DNA of 64,000 bases. Source: Kitasatospora terrestris (GTDB lineage Bacteria > Actinomycetota > Actinomycetes > Streptomycetales > Streptomycetaceae). This document shows, piece after piece, positions 27,890-37,499 of the stretch; position 1 is the first letter of the stretch; each line of letters begins with the position of its first letter. The stretch is taken from the NCBI RefSeq assembly GCF_039542905.1, contig NZ_BAABIS010000001.1, positions 3,348,001-3,412,000 of the forward strand. Direction: 5' to 3'. The notes beneath the pieces were generated by a model. It saw only the letters and a program-made list of their open reading frames with translations. It did not search any database and was not told the DNA's origin. Position numbers and translations under genes: made by a program.

Positions 27890-29242
27890 CTACTGCAGGG
27901 CGGCGATCGCCGCGGCAAGCGCCTGCGGGACGTCGGGGACGAGCTGGTGGGTGCCGTCCTTGACGATGTGGCGGCCGCCGACGACCACGTGGCGGACGTC
28001 GGCCGCGGAGGCGGCGTAGACGGCGATCTCGGCGCCGAGCGCGGGCCGCGGCCCTGCGGTGCGGACGGTGTCGAGCGCGACCACGCAGAAGTCGGCGAGC
28101 GCCCCGGCCTCGATCCGGCCGGCCTCGGACCAGCCGAGCGAGGCGTGGCCGTCCTCGGTGGAGGCGCGGAGCAGGGCGTTGGCGGTCCAGTGCCCGCGGG
28201 TGCGGGTGCGCAGCCGCTCGTCCAGTTCGAGGGCGCGTGCCTCCTCGAACGGGTCGATGACGGCGTGGCTGTCGCTGCCCAGGGTGATCGGGCAGCCCGC
28301 GGAGGCGAGCCGCCGCGCGGGGCCGATGCCGTCGGCGAGGTCCCGTTCGGTGGTGGGGCACATGCAGACGATCGTCGAGGTGTCGGACAGCAGGTGGACG
28401 TCCTCGTCGGTCAGGTGGGTGGCGTGCACCACGGACGTCCGCGGGCCGAGGACGCCGTGGTCGCCGAGCAGTCGGGTCGGGGTGACGCCGTGCGCGGCGA
28501 GGCAGGCGTCGTTCTCGGCGGTCTGCTCGGAGAGGTGGACGTGCAGCGGGGCCTTGCGCATGACGGCCCAGTGCGCGACGGTGCCGAGCTGCTCGGCGGG
28601 GACGGCGCGCACGGAGTGGACGGCGGCGCCGATCCGGGCGTGCTCGGCGGGCTTGAGGTCGGAGATCCGCTCGGCCCAGGCGTCGGCGTCGCCGTCGGTG
28701 AAGCGCAGCTGCGGCCGGGTGGGCTCGGCGCCGAAGCCGGAGGAGAGGTAGCAGGTGTCGAGCAGGGTGATCCGGATGCCGGCCCGCTGGGCGGCCTCGA
28801 CCAGGGCCTCGCCCATCGCGTTGGGGTTGTCGTAGCGAACGCCGCCGGGCGCGTGGTGGAGGTAGTGGAACTCGCCGACGGCGGTGATGCCGGCCAGCGC
28901 CATCTCGGCGTAGACCGCGGTGGCGAGGTCCAGGTAGCTGTCCGGGTCGAGCGCGCCGGCGAAGCGGTACATGGTGTCCCGCCAGGTCCAGAAGGTGCCG
29001 GAGCCGACCTGGACGTTGCCGCGCAGGGCGCGGTGGAAGGCGTGCGAGTGGGCGTTGGCGTGGCCGGGCAGCAGCAGCCCCGCCAGCCGGACGGCGTCCG
29101 GCGGGCAGGGGCCGCTGTCGGGGGTGACCCTGGCGATCCGCCCGCCGGGGCCGACGGCGATCAGCACGTCCTGCTCGACCACCGGGCCGTTGGCGTGCGG
29201 CAGCCAGGCGTGTTCCGCCCAGTACGTCACGACGGCTGACAT
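27890..29242 (-). CDS. hutF: formimidoylglutamate deiminase HutF
   Basis: A 450-residue amidohydrolase that converts N-formimidoyl-glutamate to N-formyl-glutamate and ammonia. It shows [19 protein letters not shown] (metal His pair, near residue 57), [11 protein letters not shown] near residue 222, [10 protein letters not shown] and [19 protein letters not shown] near residue 322. HutF implies the formylglutamate branch of the pathway, so a deformylase is needed; the M20 enzyme upstream is the likely candidate. Its start overlaps the end of that gene by 16 bp. Confidence 0.93.
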   Translation of the reverse strand: MSAVVTYWAEHAWLPHANGPVVEQDVLIAVGPGGRIARVTPDSGPCPPDAVRLAGLLLPGHANAHSHAFHRALRGNVQVGSGTFWTWRDTMYRFAGALDPDSYLDLATAVYAEMALAGITAVGEFHYLHHAPGGVRYDNPNAMGEALVEAAQRAGIRITLLDTCYLSSGFGAEPTRPQLRFTDGDADAWAERISDLKPAEHARIGAAVHSVRAVPAEQLGTVAHWAVMRKAPLHVHLSEQTAENDACLAAHGVTPTRLLGDHGVLGPRTSVVHATHLTDEDVHLLSDTSTIVCMCPTTERDLADGIGPARRLASAGCPITLGSDSHAVIDPFEEARALELDERLRTRTRGHWTANALLRASTEDGHASLGWSEAGRIEAGALADFCVVALDTVRTAGPRPALGAEIAVYAASAADVRHVVVGGRHIVKDGTHQLVPDVPQALAAAIAALQ

Positions 29243-30438
29243 GCGAGGTCCTCCAGTACGTCGGCGAGGGCGGCGACGCCGGCCAGGCAGTCGGCGAGCT
29301 CGGCGCGCTCGGCCGGCGAGTGCGAGACGCCGCTCGGGTTACGTACGAACAGCATGGCGGTCGGGATCGCGGATGCCAGGATTCCGGCGTCGTGTCCCGC
29401 GCCGGTCGGCAGGACGGGGACGCCTCCCAGCCGGGCGGCGAGCCGGTCGCGCAGCGGTCCGTCGAAGTCGACCACCGGGGTGTACGACTCGCGGGTCAGT
29501 TCCACCTTGACCCCGTCGCGCTCGCCGCGCTCGTGGGCGGCGAGCCGGATCTCCTCGACCAGGGCGGTCAGGGTCGCCTCGTCGGCGGCCCGGGAGTCCA
29601 GCCAGCCGCGGACCAGCGAGGCGATCGCGTTGGTGCCGTTCGGCTCGACGGCGACCTTGCCGAAGGTGGCCAGCGCGCCCGCCAGCTTCGCCTTCTTCCG
29701 CGCGGAGAGCACGGTGTTGGCGTAGGTCAGCATCGGGTCGCGGCGGTCCTCGATCCGGGTGGTGCCGGCGTGGTTGGCCTCGCCGTGGAAGTCGAACCGC
29801 CAGCGGCCGTGCGGCCAGATCGCGGACGCCACGCCGACCGGCTGGTCCTCGCCCAGGTACCGGCCCTGTTCGACGTGCAGCTCGACGAAGGCGCCGATCC
29901 GGGCCAGCCGGTCGGCGTCCGCGCCGATCGCGGTCGGGTCCTGGCCGGCCCGCTCCATCGCGTCGGGCAGCCGGACGCCGTCGGCGTCGCGCAGGGCGTA
30001 CGCCTGCTCCTGGGAGAGCACGCCCGCGGTCAGCCGGGAGCCGATGCAGGCGACGCCGAACCGGGCGCCCTCCTCGTCGCCGAAGTTGACGATCGCCAGC
30101 GGCTTGCTGAACTCGGCCTCCCGGGAACGGAGTTCGTCCAGGGCGGCGAAGGAGGAGACCACGCCGAGCGGGCCGTCGAAGGCGCCGCCGTCCGGCACGG
30201 AGTCCAGGTGGGAGCCGGTGACCACGGCGCCCGCGCCGTGCGGGTCGCCGAGCCAGGCCCACTGGTTGCCGTTGCGGTCCAGCTCGTACGCCAGGCCGCG
30301 GTCGCGGGCCTGCTGCTCGAACCAGGCGCGGCACTCGGCGTCGGCGGAGTTCCACGCGAAGCGGCGGTAGCCGCCGGACGAGGCGGAGCGGCCCACGGGG
30401 AGCAGCTCCGCCCACATCGCCTCGAAGGAGTGACTCAC
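29227..30438 (-). CDS. M20-family amidohydrolase (allantoate amidohydrolase/N-carbamoylase-like) of the hut operon
   Basis: A 403-residue zinc hydrolase of the AllC/hydantoinase-carbamoylase group. Metal-binding motifs are [19 protein letters not shown] near residue 78 and [17 protein letters not shown] near residue 123, then ELHVEQG near residue 190. Databases commonly call such proteins allantoate amidohydrolases. Its place between hutU and hutF, with 4-bp and 16-bp overlaps, suggests it instead hydrolyses N-formylglutamate to glutamate and formate. No classical HutG is seen in the window. That role is inference from gene order. Confidence 0.88.
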   Translation of the reverse strand: MSHSFEAMWAELLPVGRSASSGGYRRFAWNSADAECRAWFEQQARDRGLAYELDRNGNQWAWLGDPHGAGAVVTGSHLDSVPDGGAFDGPLGVVSSFAALDELRSREAEFSKPLAIVNFGDEEGARFGVACIGSRLTAGVLSQEQAYALRDADGVRLPDAMERAGQDPTAIGADADRLARIGAFVELHVEQGRYLGEDQPVGVASAIWPHGRWRFDFHGEANHAGTTRIEDRRDPMLTYANTVLSARKKAKLAGALATFGKVAVEPNGTNAIASLVRGWLDSRAADEATLTALVEEIRLAAHERGERDGVKVELTRESYTPVVDFDGPLRDRLAARLGGVPVLPTGAGHDAGILASAIPTAMLFVRNPSGVSHSPAERAELADCLAGVAALADVLEDLACQPS

Positions 30439-32102
30439 AGCTCGCCCATGGGGACGCGCACGCCGCGCTCGCCGGCCACCTCGACCGCGCGGTCGTAACC
30501 GGCGTCGACGTGGCGGATGACGCCCATGCCCGGGTCGTTGGTGAGCACCCGGCGGATCTTCTCGCCGGCCAGCGCGGTGCCGTCGGCGACCGTCACCTGG
30601 CCGGCGTGGATCGAGCGGCCGATGCCGACGCCGCCGCCGTGGTGGATGGAGACCCAGGACGCGCCGGAGGCGACGTTGACCATGGCGTTGAGCAGCGGCC
30701 AGTCGGCGATCGCGTCGGAGCCGTCCAGCATCGCCTCGGTCTCGCGGTACGGGGAGGCGACCGAGCCGCAGTCCAGGTGGTCGCGGCCGATCACGATCGG
30801 CGCGGACAGCTCGCCGCTCGCCACCATGTCGTTGAAGCGCTCGCCGGCCTTGTCGCGCTCGCCGTAGCCGAGCCAGCAGATGCGCGCCGGGAGGCCCTGG
30901 AAGTGCACCTTCTCCTGGGCCATCTTGATCCAGCGGTGCAGCGACTCGTTCTCCGGGAAGAGGTCGAGCACAGCCTTGTCGGTCTTGTGGATGTCCTGCG
31001 CGTCACCGGACAGCGCGGCCCAGCGGAACGGGCCCTTGCCCTCGCAGAACAGTGGGCGGATGTACGCCGGGACGAAGCCCGGGAAGGCGAACGCCCGGTC
31101 GTAGCCGGCCAGCTGGGCCTCGCCGCGGATCGAGTTGCCGTAGTCGAAGACCTCGGCGCCGCGGTCCTGGAAGCCGACCATCGCCTCGACGTGCTTGGCC
31201 ATCGACTCGCGGGAGCGCTGGGTGAACTCGGCGGGCTTCTCGGCGGCGTACGTCGCCATGTCCTCGAAGGCCACGCCGATCGGCAGGTACGACAGCGGGT
31301 CGTGCGCGCTGGTCTGGTCGGTGACGATGTCGATCGGCGCGTCCATCGCCAGCAGCTGCGGGAACAGCTCGGCGGCGTTGCCCAGCAGGCCGATGGAGAG
31401 CGGCTGCCGCTTGTCGCGGGCCTCGGTGGCCAGCTGCAGCGCGTGGTCGAGGTTCTTGGCCTCGACGTCCAGGTAGCGGTGCTCGATCCGGCGGGCGATC
31501 CGGGACGGGTCGCAGTCGATGCAGATCGCCACGCCGCCGTTCATGGTGACGGCCAGCGGCTGGGCGCCGCCCATGCCGCCGAGGCCGGCGGTCAGGGTGA
31601 TGGTGCCCTCGAGGGTGTTGCCGAACTTCTTCGCCGCGACGGCGCCGAAGGTCTCGTACGTGCCCTGCAGGATGCCCTGGGTGCCGATGTAGATCCACGA
31701 ACCGGCGGTCATCTGGCCGTACATGGTGAGGCCCAGCGACTCCAGCCGGCGGAACTCCTCCCAGTTCGCCCAGTCGCCGACCAGGTTGGAGTTGGCGATC
31801 AGCACGCGCGGCGCCCACTCGTGGGTCTGCATCACACCGACCGGGCGGCCGGACTGGACCAGCATGGTCTCGTCCTGCTTCAGGTTCTGCAGGGTGCGCA
31901 CCATGGCGTCGTACGAGCGCCAGTCGCGCGCCGCCTTGCCGGTGCCGCCGTAGACCACCAGCTTGGAGGGGTGCTCGGCCACCTCGGGGTCGAGGTTGTT
32001 CATCAGCATCCGCAGGGCGGCCTCCTGCTGCCAGCCCTGCGCCGACAGCTTCGACCCACGCGCCGCCCGCACCTCGCGCGCTCCGCTCACCTGCTCTGCC
32101 AT
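30435..32102 (-). CDS. hutU: urocanate hydratase HutU
   Basis: A 555-residue urocanase that converts urocanate to 4-imidazolone-5-propanoate using tightly bound NAD+. Clear motifs are [20 protein letters not shown] near residue 165 and [18 protein letters not shown] near residue 435, with [18 protein letters not shown] near residue 495. I chose ATG at 32102 since an ideal AAGGAGG lies 7 bp upstream; a GTG eleven codons earlier lacks one. It heads the operon hutU-M20-hutF-hutI. The leader contains AT-rich symmetric sequence that partly resembles the hutH operator. Confidence 0.96.
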   Translation of the reverse strand: MAEQVSGAREVRAARGSKLSAQGWQQEAALRMLMNNLDPEVAEHPSKLVVYGGTGKAARDWRSYDAMVRTLQNLKQDETMLVQSGRPVGVMQTHEWAPRVLIANSNLVGDWANWEEFRRLESLGLTMYGQMTAGSWIYIGTQGILQGTYETFGAVAAKKFGNTLEGTITLTAGLGGMGGAQPLAVTMNGGVAICIDCDPSRIARRIEHRYLDVEAKNLDHALQLATEARDKRQPLSIGLLGNAAELFPQLLAMDAPIDIVTDQTSAHDPLSYLPIGVAFEDMATYAAEKPAEFTQRSRESMAKHVEAMVGFQDRGAEVFDYGNSIRGEAQLAGYDRAFAFPGFVPAYIRPLFCEGKGPFRWAALSGDAQDIHKTDKAVLDLFPENESLHRWIKMAQEKVHFQGLPARICWLGYGERDKAGERFNDMVASGELSAPIVIGRDHLDCGSVASPYRETEAMLDGSDAIADWPLLNAMVNVASGASWVSIHHGGGVGIGRSIHAGQVTVADGTALAGEKIRRVLTNDPGMGVIRHVDAGYDRAVEVAGERGVRVPMGEL

Positions 32103-32439
32103 GGCCCAGCCTCCTTGCGGATGAAATTCATTCACTGACTACGAGACTGAATATATCCAAACACTCCCGCCCTGACCAGATCCCCCACCGTGCCCTTTCG
32201 ATCCGCACAGGGGTTAACAGATCAGTGCGCAGTCCAATGCGCTTGCGTGGGAGAGATGCGCTGCCGTACTGTCCCTGAGAGCTGAAATACCGTCAGCAGA
32301 GTCCCGATCGGACTCCCACTCGGCGCTGCCAAAAAGCAGTGCCCCGGGCGGCGTGCTCAGCAGAGGCGGACCCGGGGCTTACGAGCCCAGGCTAACACCC
32401 ACCACCCGGATGACAAGGGACCGAGAAGGGAGCCAGACC
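32103..32439. other. 337-bp divergent region between hutU and the Abi-like gene
   Basis: The region must carry the hutU promoter (left part, AT-rich, with ATGAAATTCAT at 32121-32131 and TGAATATATCCA at 32148-32159) and the promoter of the Abi-methylase-specificity cluster on the right. A stretch at 32366-32395 contains GGGCTTACGAGCCC, a small hairpin that superficially resembles an anticodon arm, but no tRNA can be folded there. I found no small gene. Confidence 0.5.
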
Positions 32440-33108
32440 GTGACCGACAAGCTGCCGACGTGGATGCGAGCGGCGTTGTCCGAGCCGCGCCTGGCGGCCT
32501 ACCTGGCGGCAACCGGTGGAGATCCCGGGGCCGCCCGCCTTCTCTACTGGTGGAACGCCGAAGTCTCGGGCGCCTTCCTCGGCCCCCTGCACAGCCTCGA
32601 ACTCACGCTCCGGAACGCCCTGCACGACGAACTCGCCAAAGTCCACGGCCGCGCCGACTGGTGGGCACAAGCGCCGCTCAACGCCCACGGTCGGCGGCTC
32701 GTCGACGAGGCCCGGCGCAAGCGAAGCCGCCGGAGTCGCCGGACTGTCACTGCCGACGACCTCGTGGCCGAGCTCTCCTTCGGGTTCTGGGTGTCGCTGC
32801 TCAGCTCCGGAGACTCGTACGACCGGCGGTTCTGGGTTCCCGCTCTCCACCGGGCGTTCCCCCACTACTCGGGTCGTCGCGACCGACTGCATCGGAGCTT
32901 CGAGTCGATGCTCCTGTTCCGGAACAAGATCAGCCACCACGAGCCCATCCACCACCGCCCCCTGGAAGCCGACCACGCGAAGATCTACGAACTGCTTGAA
33001 TACCTCAGTCCCGCCATGGCGTCCGAGACCCGTGCACTGGACCGCGTACCCACCGTCCTGCAGAGCCGTGAGGACACCTGCAGCGGCCGTCGTCCCCCAC
33101 AGTTCTGA
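32440..33108 (+). CDS. Abi-like (AbiD/F, HEPN-type) protein
   Basis: A 222-residue protein of the Abi_2 group, known from phage abortive-infection genes in Gram-positive bacteria. The N-terminal part has LGPLHSLELTLRNALHDEL, and near residue 165 the motif FRNKISHHEPI contains R-N-K-I-S-H, an R-x4-H pattern typical of HEPN ribonucleases. It may therefore be a toxic RNase triggered by infection; this is family-based inference. GTG at 32440 has AGAAGGGA 8 bp upstream. It lies 34 bp before the methylase gene in the same direction, suggesting one operon. Confidence 0.85.
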   Translation: MTDKLPTWMRAALSEPRLAAYLAATGGDPGAARLLYWWNAEVSGAFLGPLHSLELTLRNALHDELAKVHGRADWWAQAPLNAHGRRLVDEARRKRSRRSRRTVTADDLVAELSFGFWVSLLSSGDSYDRRFWVPALHRAFPHYSGRRDRLHRSFESMLLFRNKISHHEPIHHRPLEADHAKIYELLEYLSPAMASETRALDRVPTVLQSREDTCSGRRPPQF

Positions 33109-33142
33109 TCACCCACCGCCCGAGCGCCCGGGGAGCCGAAGG

Positions 33143-34762
33143 ATGAACGAGTCGGTCGAGTCCGACGGCCTGCTGTCCCGCTCCGAGATCTCCGAGCGAA
33201 CGGGGGTCGCGCGCCCCGCGGTGACCAACTGGGAGCGGCGATATGCCGACTACCCCTCGGCCGTACGGGTGGGCGACGACGAGCTGTTCGACGCTCGGGA
33301 GGTGGCCGAGTGGCTCTCGACCCGGGTGATCCCCCGGAACAATCTCCGCCCGGGCGAACCTCACGGCACCACCTACGGCGATCGTTTCGTCTCGGCTGCG
33401 GCCCCCGGGCCGGAAGCCCCGGGAGCCGACGCGGCGCACGTCCGGCAGGTGACCGTCGGGCTCCTCGACGTCCTGCGGCGTTCTCCGGGCGGCCCCGGCG
33501 ACAGCAGCAGCGTCCTGCTGATCCAACACCTGCTGCACATCCGCGGCCGTCGTCCCGAGAGCTGGGAGAGGATCAGGCACGAGGCTCCGCCCCGCCTCAC
33601 CGACGAGGTCCGGCGCGGAGTCGAGTACAGCGAGGTGCCGTTCGCCCGCGGGTCCGAGCTGCTTCGGGACGTTCCCGACCGCGTGCTGCAGGAGGCCGTC
33701 CACCTCATCGGCACACTGCCGTCCGGGCCGTCGGTCGCACTGGCCTTCGACACCTTCCTGGCCGAGGTCGCCCGATGGCAGGGCAGGCGCGGGCACGACG
33801 TGTTCACCCCCGGCCCCGTCCGCGAGGTCATGCTCGCGATCCTCGACCAAGGTCCGTCCCCGTCGAGCATCCACGACCCGTTCTGTCGCGCAGGTGAGCT
33901 GCTGGTGGAGGCAGTTCGTCGCTGGTCCCCTACGCGGAGAAGCATCCGTACCTCCGGTTCCACGACGCTCAGCTCGCACGCGGAGATCGCCGCGCTCAAC
34001 CTGGCGGTGCACTCCGTGGAGAGCACGCTCGCCGTCGAGCCGGATCTGCCCGCGAGCCGGATCGACGCAGGGGCCACGGCTCGCTACGACATCGTCCTCA
34101 GCAACCCTCCGTTCAGCCTCAAGGCGCCTTCCGGCAGTCCGTTCCGAGAGAGGAGCTGGCCCTTCGGTCCGCCCCCCGAGGGCAACGCCGACCTGGGATG
34201 GATCCAACACGCCGTCGTTTCGCTCGCTCGTGACGGCCGAGGCGCCGTGGTAATGCCCCACGGTGCTTCGTTCCGCTCCGGCAGGGAGCAGGCGATCCGG
34301 GCGAGGCTCGTCGAGGCGGGAGTCGTCGAGTGTCTGGTCTCGCTCCGCGCCGGGCTCTTCACCTCGACCGGCATTCCCGTGATGCTGTGGTTCCTGCGTG
34401 GCCCCGGTAGCGGCCGGATGCGCGACGTGCTGATGATCGATGCGGCGCGGCTGGGCGGAACGGACGCCACGGGTCGGGCGACGCTCAGCGCGAACGACGT
34501 CTCGACGATCGCCGCCGAGTACCGTGCCTGGCGGAGCGGTGACGCGCTGTCGTCCATCAGCGCCGCCGTGGCGCCCGACGTCCTCCGCGCGGCCGACTAC
34601 AACCTCACCCCCGCGCGGTACGTTCGAGCGCAGGACGACGCAGAGCAGGAACAGGGCGGCCGCACCGTTGCCGACCTCCGCGCCGAGCTGGATCTCCTCG
34701 CCCTCCGAGCCGCGCGGGCCGACGCCGCCCTGGCACGAGCACTGGAGGAACGTATCCGATGA
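33143..34762 (+). CDS. N6-adenine DNA methylase (HsdM-like) with N-terminal HTH
   Basis: The 539-residue protein has an N-terminal helix-turn-helix (SRSEISERTGVARPAVTNWERR, residues 12-33, then ELFDAREVAEWL). A type I methylase core follows: SIHDPFCRAGELLVEA (motif I, about residue 242) and LSNPPFSL (catalytic NPPF, about residue 319). Motif I departs from the usual DPxxGSGxFL. It should methylate adenine at sites chosen by the HsdS-like protein whose start overlaps its stop as ATGA. No HsdR translocase/nuclease gene is in the window. ATG at 33143 was chosen since the longer open frame is antisense-like overlap with the Abi gene. Confidence 0.88.
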   Translation: MNESVESDGLLSRSEISERTGVARPAVTNWERRYADYPSAVRVGDDELFDAREVAEWLSTRVIPRNNLRPGEPHGTTYGDRFVSAAAPGPEAPGADAAHVRQVTVGLLDVLRRSPGGPGDSSSVLLIQHLLHIRGRRPESWERIRHEAPPRLTDEVRRGVEYSEVPFARGSELLRDVPDRVLQEAVHLIGTLPSGPSVALAFDTFLAEVARWQGRRGHDVFTPGPVREVMLAILDQGPSPSSIHDPFCRAGELLVEAVRRWSPTRRSIRTSGSTTLSSHAEIAALNLAVHSVESTLAVEPDLPASRIDAGATARYDIVLSNPPFSLKAPSGSPFRERSWPFGPPPEGNADLGWIQHAVVSLARDGRGAVVMPHGASFRSGREQAIRARLVEAGVVECLVSLRAGLFTSTGIPVMLWFLRGPGSGRMRDVLMIDAARLGGTDATGRATLSANDVSTIAAEYRAWRSGDALSSISAAVAPDVLRAADYNLTPARYVRAQDDAEQEQGGRTVADLRAELDLLALRAARADAALARALEERIR

Positions 34763-35376
34763 GCGTGGAGACCTCGGTCGCTCCGTCCTGGATCCGCCTG
34801 GCCGACTGCGGCACGATCCGGACCGGCCCCTCGGGCCAGCTGGTGGGCTCGGCCGAACGCACGGACAGTGGGATTCCAGTGCTGCGACCGCAGAACATCG
34901 GCATCGACCACCGGGTCGTCGAGGAGCCCCTGGTCCACGTCTCACCGGCCACCGCGGACCGGCTGGGCCCTTACCGCCTCCAGCCGGGTGACATCCTCTG
35001 CACCCGGACGGGGCGCCTGGGCCGACCGGCACTCGTGACGGAGCGCCAGAGCGGATGGATCTTCAGCGGCAACCTCTTCCGGATCCGACCGGATGTCGAA
35101 GGCGTGGACACCGAGTACCTCCTCCAGTTTCTGGCAAGTCCGTCGGCGGAGCGATGGATGCAGACGCGAGCGCGGCAGGGCACCGGCATTCCGAGCATCA
35201 CTCTCGGAGACCTCTCCGATCTCCCGGTACCCCTGCTGCCGGTGGCGGCACAGCGGCGAATCGTCAGCGTCCTGAACGCTGTCGACGAGAAGATCTCGAC
35301 CCACCAGCAGATCGTCCGCACATCCGAGCAGTTGCGTGAGGTCCTGAGCCGGGAGCTCTTCGACGATCAGGACTGA
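34759..35376 (+). CDS. type I restriction specificity subunit (HsdS), half-size
   Basis: A 205-residue protein with one target-recognition domain (for example GDILCTRTGRLGRPALV and WIFSGNLFRIRP) and one conserved helical region ending LPVPLLPVAAQRRIVSVLNAVDEKI. Classical HsdS has two of each over about 400 residues; half-size forms work as dimers that read a palindromic site. It overlaps the methylase stop by 4 bp, so M and S are coupled. With no R subunit in view, the pair may be an orphan epigenetic methylase or the marking half of a defence module that includes the Abi-like gene. Confidence 0.88.
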   Translation: MSVETSVAPSWIRLADCGTIRTGPSGQLVGSAERTDSGIPVLRPQNIGIDHRVVEEPLVHVSPATADRLGPYRLQPGDILCTRTGRLGRPALVTERQSGWIFSGNLFRIRPDVEGVDTEYLLQFLASPSAERWMQTRARQGTGIPSITLGDLSDLPVPLLPVAAQRRIVSVLNAVDEKISTHQQIVRTSEQLREVLSRELFDDQD

Positions 35377-35389
35377 CCCCTGTCGCCGG

Positions 35390-35731
35390 TCAGGCGGCGG
35401 CGTCGCCGTCCCAGTCGATGCCGATCTCGGCGAGCCAGCGGCGGTCGTCGGCGTCGGGTTCGGGGACCGGCTCGCCGGCCCGGGACGGGGCGCGCGGCGG
35501 GCGCGGGATCTCCTGGATCGGCCCGACGCCGTAGCGTTCGGCGGCCTCGGCGGCGGCGTCGGGTTCGAGGACCCCGATGTGCACGGCCTCCTCGTCGCCC
35601 GGGTCGAGGACGGTCAGGTCGGCGTGCGGCGGCCGGAACAGGGCGATCCGGCGGCCGCACTCCGGGCAGGACCACTCGTCGGCTCCCGAGCCGAGCTTCC
35701 CGGTCAGCCTCATCTGGTGGATCGGACGCAT
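35390..35731 (-). CDS. hypothetical protein with a single CxxC zinc-ribbon half
   Basis: A 113-residue protein of unknown function. Residues 22-28 read CPECGRR, a half zinc ribbon with no second Cys pair, then an acidic Pro-rich segment and a C-terminal WLAEIGIDWDGD. Two such chains could bind one metal as a dimer. It stands alone, convergent with the HsdS gene 13 bp away. I do not recognise the family. Confidence 0.7.
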   Translation of the reverse strand: MRPIHQMRLTGKLGSGADEWSCPECGRRIALFRPPHADLTVLDPGDEEAVHIGVLEPDAAAEAAERYGVGPIQEIPRPPRAPSRAGEPVPEPDADDRRWLAEIGIDWDGDAAA

Positions 35732-35896
35732 CGCGGACCCCCGTTCCGCCCCCGGCCGGGCGGTGCCCCGACAGCGGCCGAAGTCATGTCAATCCCCTGC
35801 GGAAATTCCCCTGTTGATGGCATGCCCGCTCGCGGGCCCGGTCCAACGTGGCGGTACGGTCATTTGCCGATGCCGTCGTCGCGGGAGGGGACCGCC

Positions 35897-36376
35897 GTGG
35901 AGCGCGAGTGGGTTGTCGAGGAGAGCGTCGTGGTCGGGGTGGCGCCGGAGGCGGCGTACGGGGTGGTGGCGCAGGTGCGGCGGACCGGCGAGTGGAGTCC
36001 CGAGTGCCGGGCGGTGTGGGCGCGCCGAGGGGCGCTGGTGGCGGGCGAGCGGTTCGTCGGCTGGAACCGCAAGGGCCTGCTGCTGTGGTTCACCACCTGC
36101 CGGGTGACGGTGGCCGAGCCGGGCCGCGAGTTCGCCTTCCGGGTGGGCGCGCTCGGGCTGCCGATCGCACTGTGGGGCTACCGCTTCGAGCCGGCGGCGG
36201 ACGGCGGGACGGTGCTCACCGAGTACTGGCAGGACCTGCGGACCGGCCGGAGCCGCCGTCCGGCGGAGTTGCTGGGGCTGGTCTTCAGCGGCACCCGCGC
36301 CGAGGACCGGGCCGGGGTGAACCGGGCCGGCATGCGGACCACCCTGGAGCGGATGAAGGCCGCGCTGGAGCGGTAG
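35897..36376 (+). CDS. SRPBCC (START/Bet v1-like) family protein
   Basis: A 159-residue helix-grip protein: VEESVVVGVAPEAAYGVVAQVRRTGEWSPE at the start is the typical first strand and alpha-1 helix with the conserved Trp. A central GFVGWNRKG strand and a long C-terminal helix follow. Such proteins bind hydrophobic ligands, but no specific substrate can be inferred. I chose GTG at 35897 because GGAGGGG lies 6 bp upstream; the open frame runs upstream without homology. Confidence 0.82.
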   Translation: MEREWVVEESVVVGVAPEAAYGVVAQVRRTGEWSPECRAVWARRGALVAGERFVGWNRKGLLLWFTTCRVTVAEPGREFAFRVGALGLPIALWGYRFEPAADGGTVLTEYWQDLRTGRSRRPAELLGLVFSGTRAEDRAGVNRAGMRTTLERMKAALER

Positions 36377-36396
36377 CCGCCGGTCGGGCCGGCGGC
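36376..36396. terminator. short bidirectional hairpin
   Basis: GCCGCCGG (36376-36383) and CCGGCGGC (36389-36396) pair around a 5-nt loop, filling the 22-bp gap between two convergent genes and overlapping the SRPBCC stop codon. Confidence 0.55.
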
Positions 36397-36398
36397 GG

Positions 36399-37268
36399 CT
36401 ACTCCAGGAACAGGCCGCGGGCGGCCGCGGACTGCTCGATGGCCTCCAGCCGGGCCTCGGCGCCGGGGAGTTCGTCGCACATGGTCTGCAGCAGCACCCG
36501 GCCGAGCATCATCGGCGCGCAGGCCGTGTCGAAGACCAGCCCGGTGCCGACGGCGGCGGGCAGCATCAGGTCGGAGAGCTTGGCGACCGGCGCGAAGACG
36601 GAGTCGGCGACGGTGAGCACGGTCAGCCCGCACTCGCGGGCGACGACGAGCGCCTCCATCAGCTCGCGCGGGTAGCGCGGCAGGGCGAAGCAGAGCAGAG
36701 CGGTGGCGCCGGCGGCGGCGGCCTGTTCGAGGCGGTCGGCGAGCATCGAGCCGCCCTCGTCGAGCAGCCGGATGTCGGGGTGGACCTTGGCGGCGAAGTA
36801 CGCGAAGCCGCGGGCCTGGGCGGAGGCGGCGCGCAGGCCGAGCACGGGCAGCGGCCGGGAGGCGGCGAGCAGCCGGGCGGCGCGGACGATCGGCTCGGGG
36901 TCGGCGAGCAGTTCGGCGAGGTGGCGCAGGTGCTCGATCTCGGCGAGGACGGCCTGCTGGTGCTCGTTGCGGACGGCGTCGGCGGGCGACTCGGGGGCCT
37001 GCGGTTCGCCGGCGCCGAGTTCGCGCAGCTGCTTGCGCAGCGCCGGGTAGCCGTCGTAGCCGAGCGCGACGGCGAAGCGGGTGACCGAGGGCTGGCTGAC
37101 GCCGGCGAGTTCGGCGACCTCGACGGAGGAGAGGAACGGGGCCTCGGTGGCGTGCCGGACCAGCGAGTGGGCGATCCGCCGCTGGGTGGGGGTCAGCCGG
37201 TGACCCTCGAAGAGCTGCAGCAGGCGCGCGGACGGCCCTGCGGCTCCGGTCTCGTCCAGGGCGGTCAT
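36399..37268 (-). CDS. MurR/RpiR-family transcriptional regulator
   Basis: A 289-residue regulator with an N-terminal HTH_6 domain (LTPTQRRIAHSLVRH, then VEVAELAGVSQPSVTRFAVALGYDGYPALRKQL) and a C-terminal SIS sugar-isomerase-like domain from about residue 120. SIS domains in this family bind phosphosugars or similar ligands. GGAGGAA precedes ATG 37268. It is close to hutH (600 bp) but separated by a small gene in the opposite direction, so a role in hut control is possible but unproven. Confidence 0.9.
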   Translation of the reverse strand: MTALDETGAAGPSARLLQLFEGHRLTPTQRRIAHSLVRHATEAPFLSSVEVAELAGVSQPSVTRFAVALGYDGYPALRKQLRELGAGEPQAPESPADAVRNEHQQAVLAEIEHLRHLAELLADPEPIVRAARLLAASRPLPVLGLRAASAQARGFAYFAAKVHPDIRLLDEGGSMLADRLEQAAAAGATALLCFALPRYPRELMEALVVARECGLTVLTVADSVFAPVAKLSDLMLPAAVGTGLVFDTACAPMMLGRVLLQTMCDELPGAEARLEAIEQSAAARGLFLE

Positions 37269-37499
37269 CGGCGGTTCCTCCACGCTGCTGTCGGGCGGCC
37301 GTCGGTGGCTGCGGCGGCTGGGACGACTGTGGCGCATGCCCGGCGGACGGGCAATGCCGTTCCGCCCTGCGGGACGGGGTGCTCGACGGGCGGGGCGCCG
37401 TCGGGCGTCTCGGGGTGACCCTGATTCGTCCCTGAGGCGCCCCCGAAAACGCCCCGCGGAGCTGGCCGGGCCGACCGGGCGGGGGCCACGATGAGAGCC

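Noticed and set aside
32350..32400. Possible tRNA or tRNA remnant around GGGCTTACGAGCCC
   Set aside because: Only a 5-bp hairpin resembles an anticodon arm; no T-arm GTTCGA sequence, acceptor stem or CCA-adjacent pairing is found, so no attachment site is claimed.
32440..35376. Integrated mobile element carrying the Abi-methylase-HsdS genes
   Set aside because: No integrase, transposase or convincing flanking direct repeats were seen; the region is reported only as an island-like gene group.
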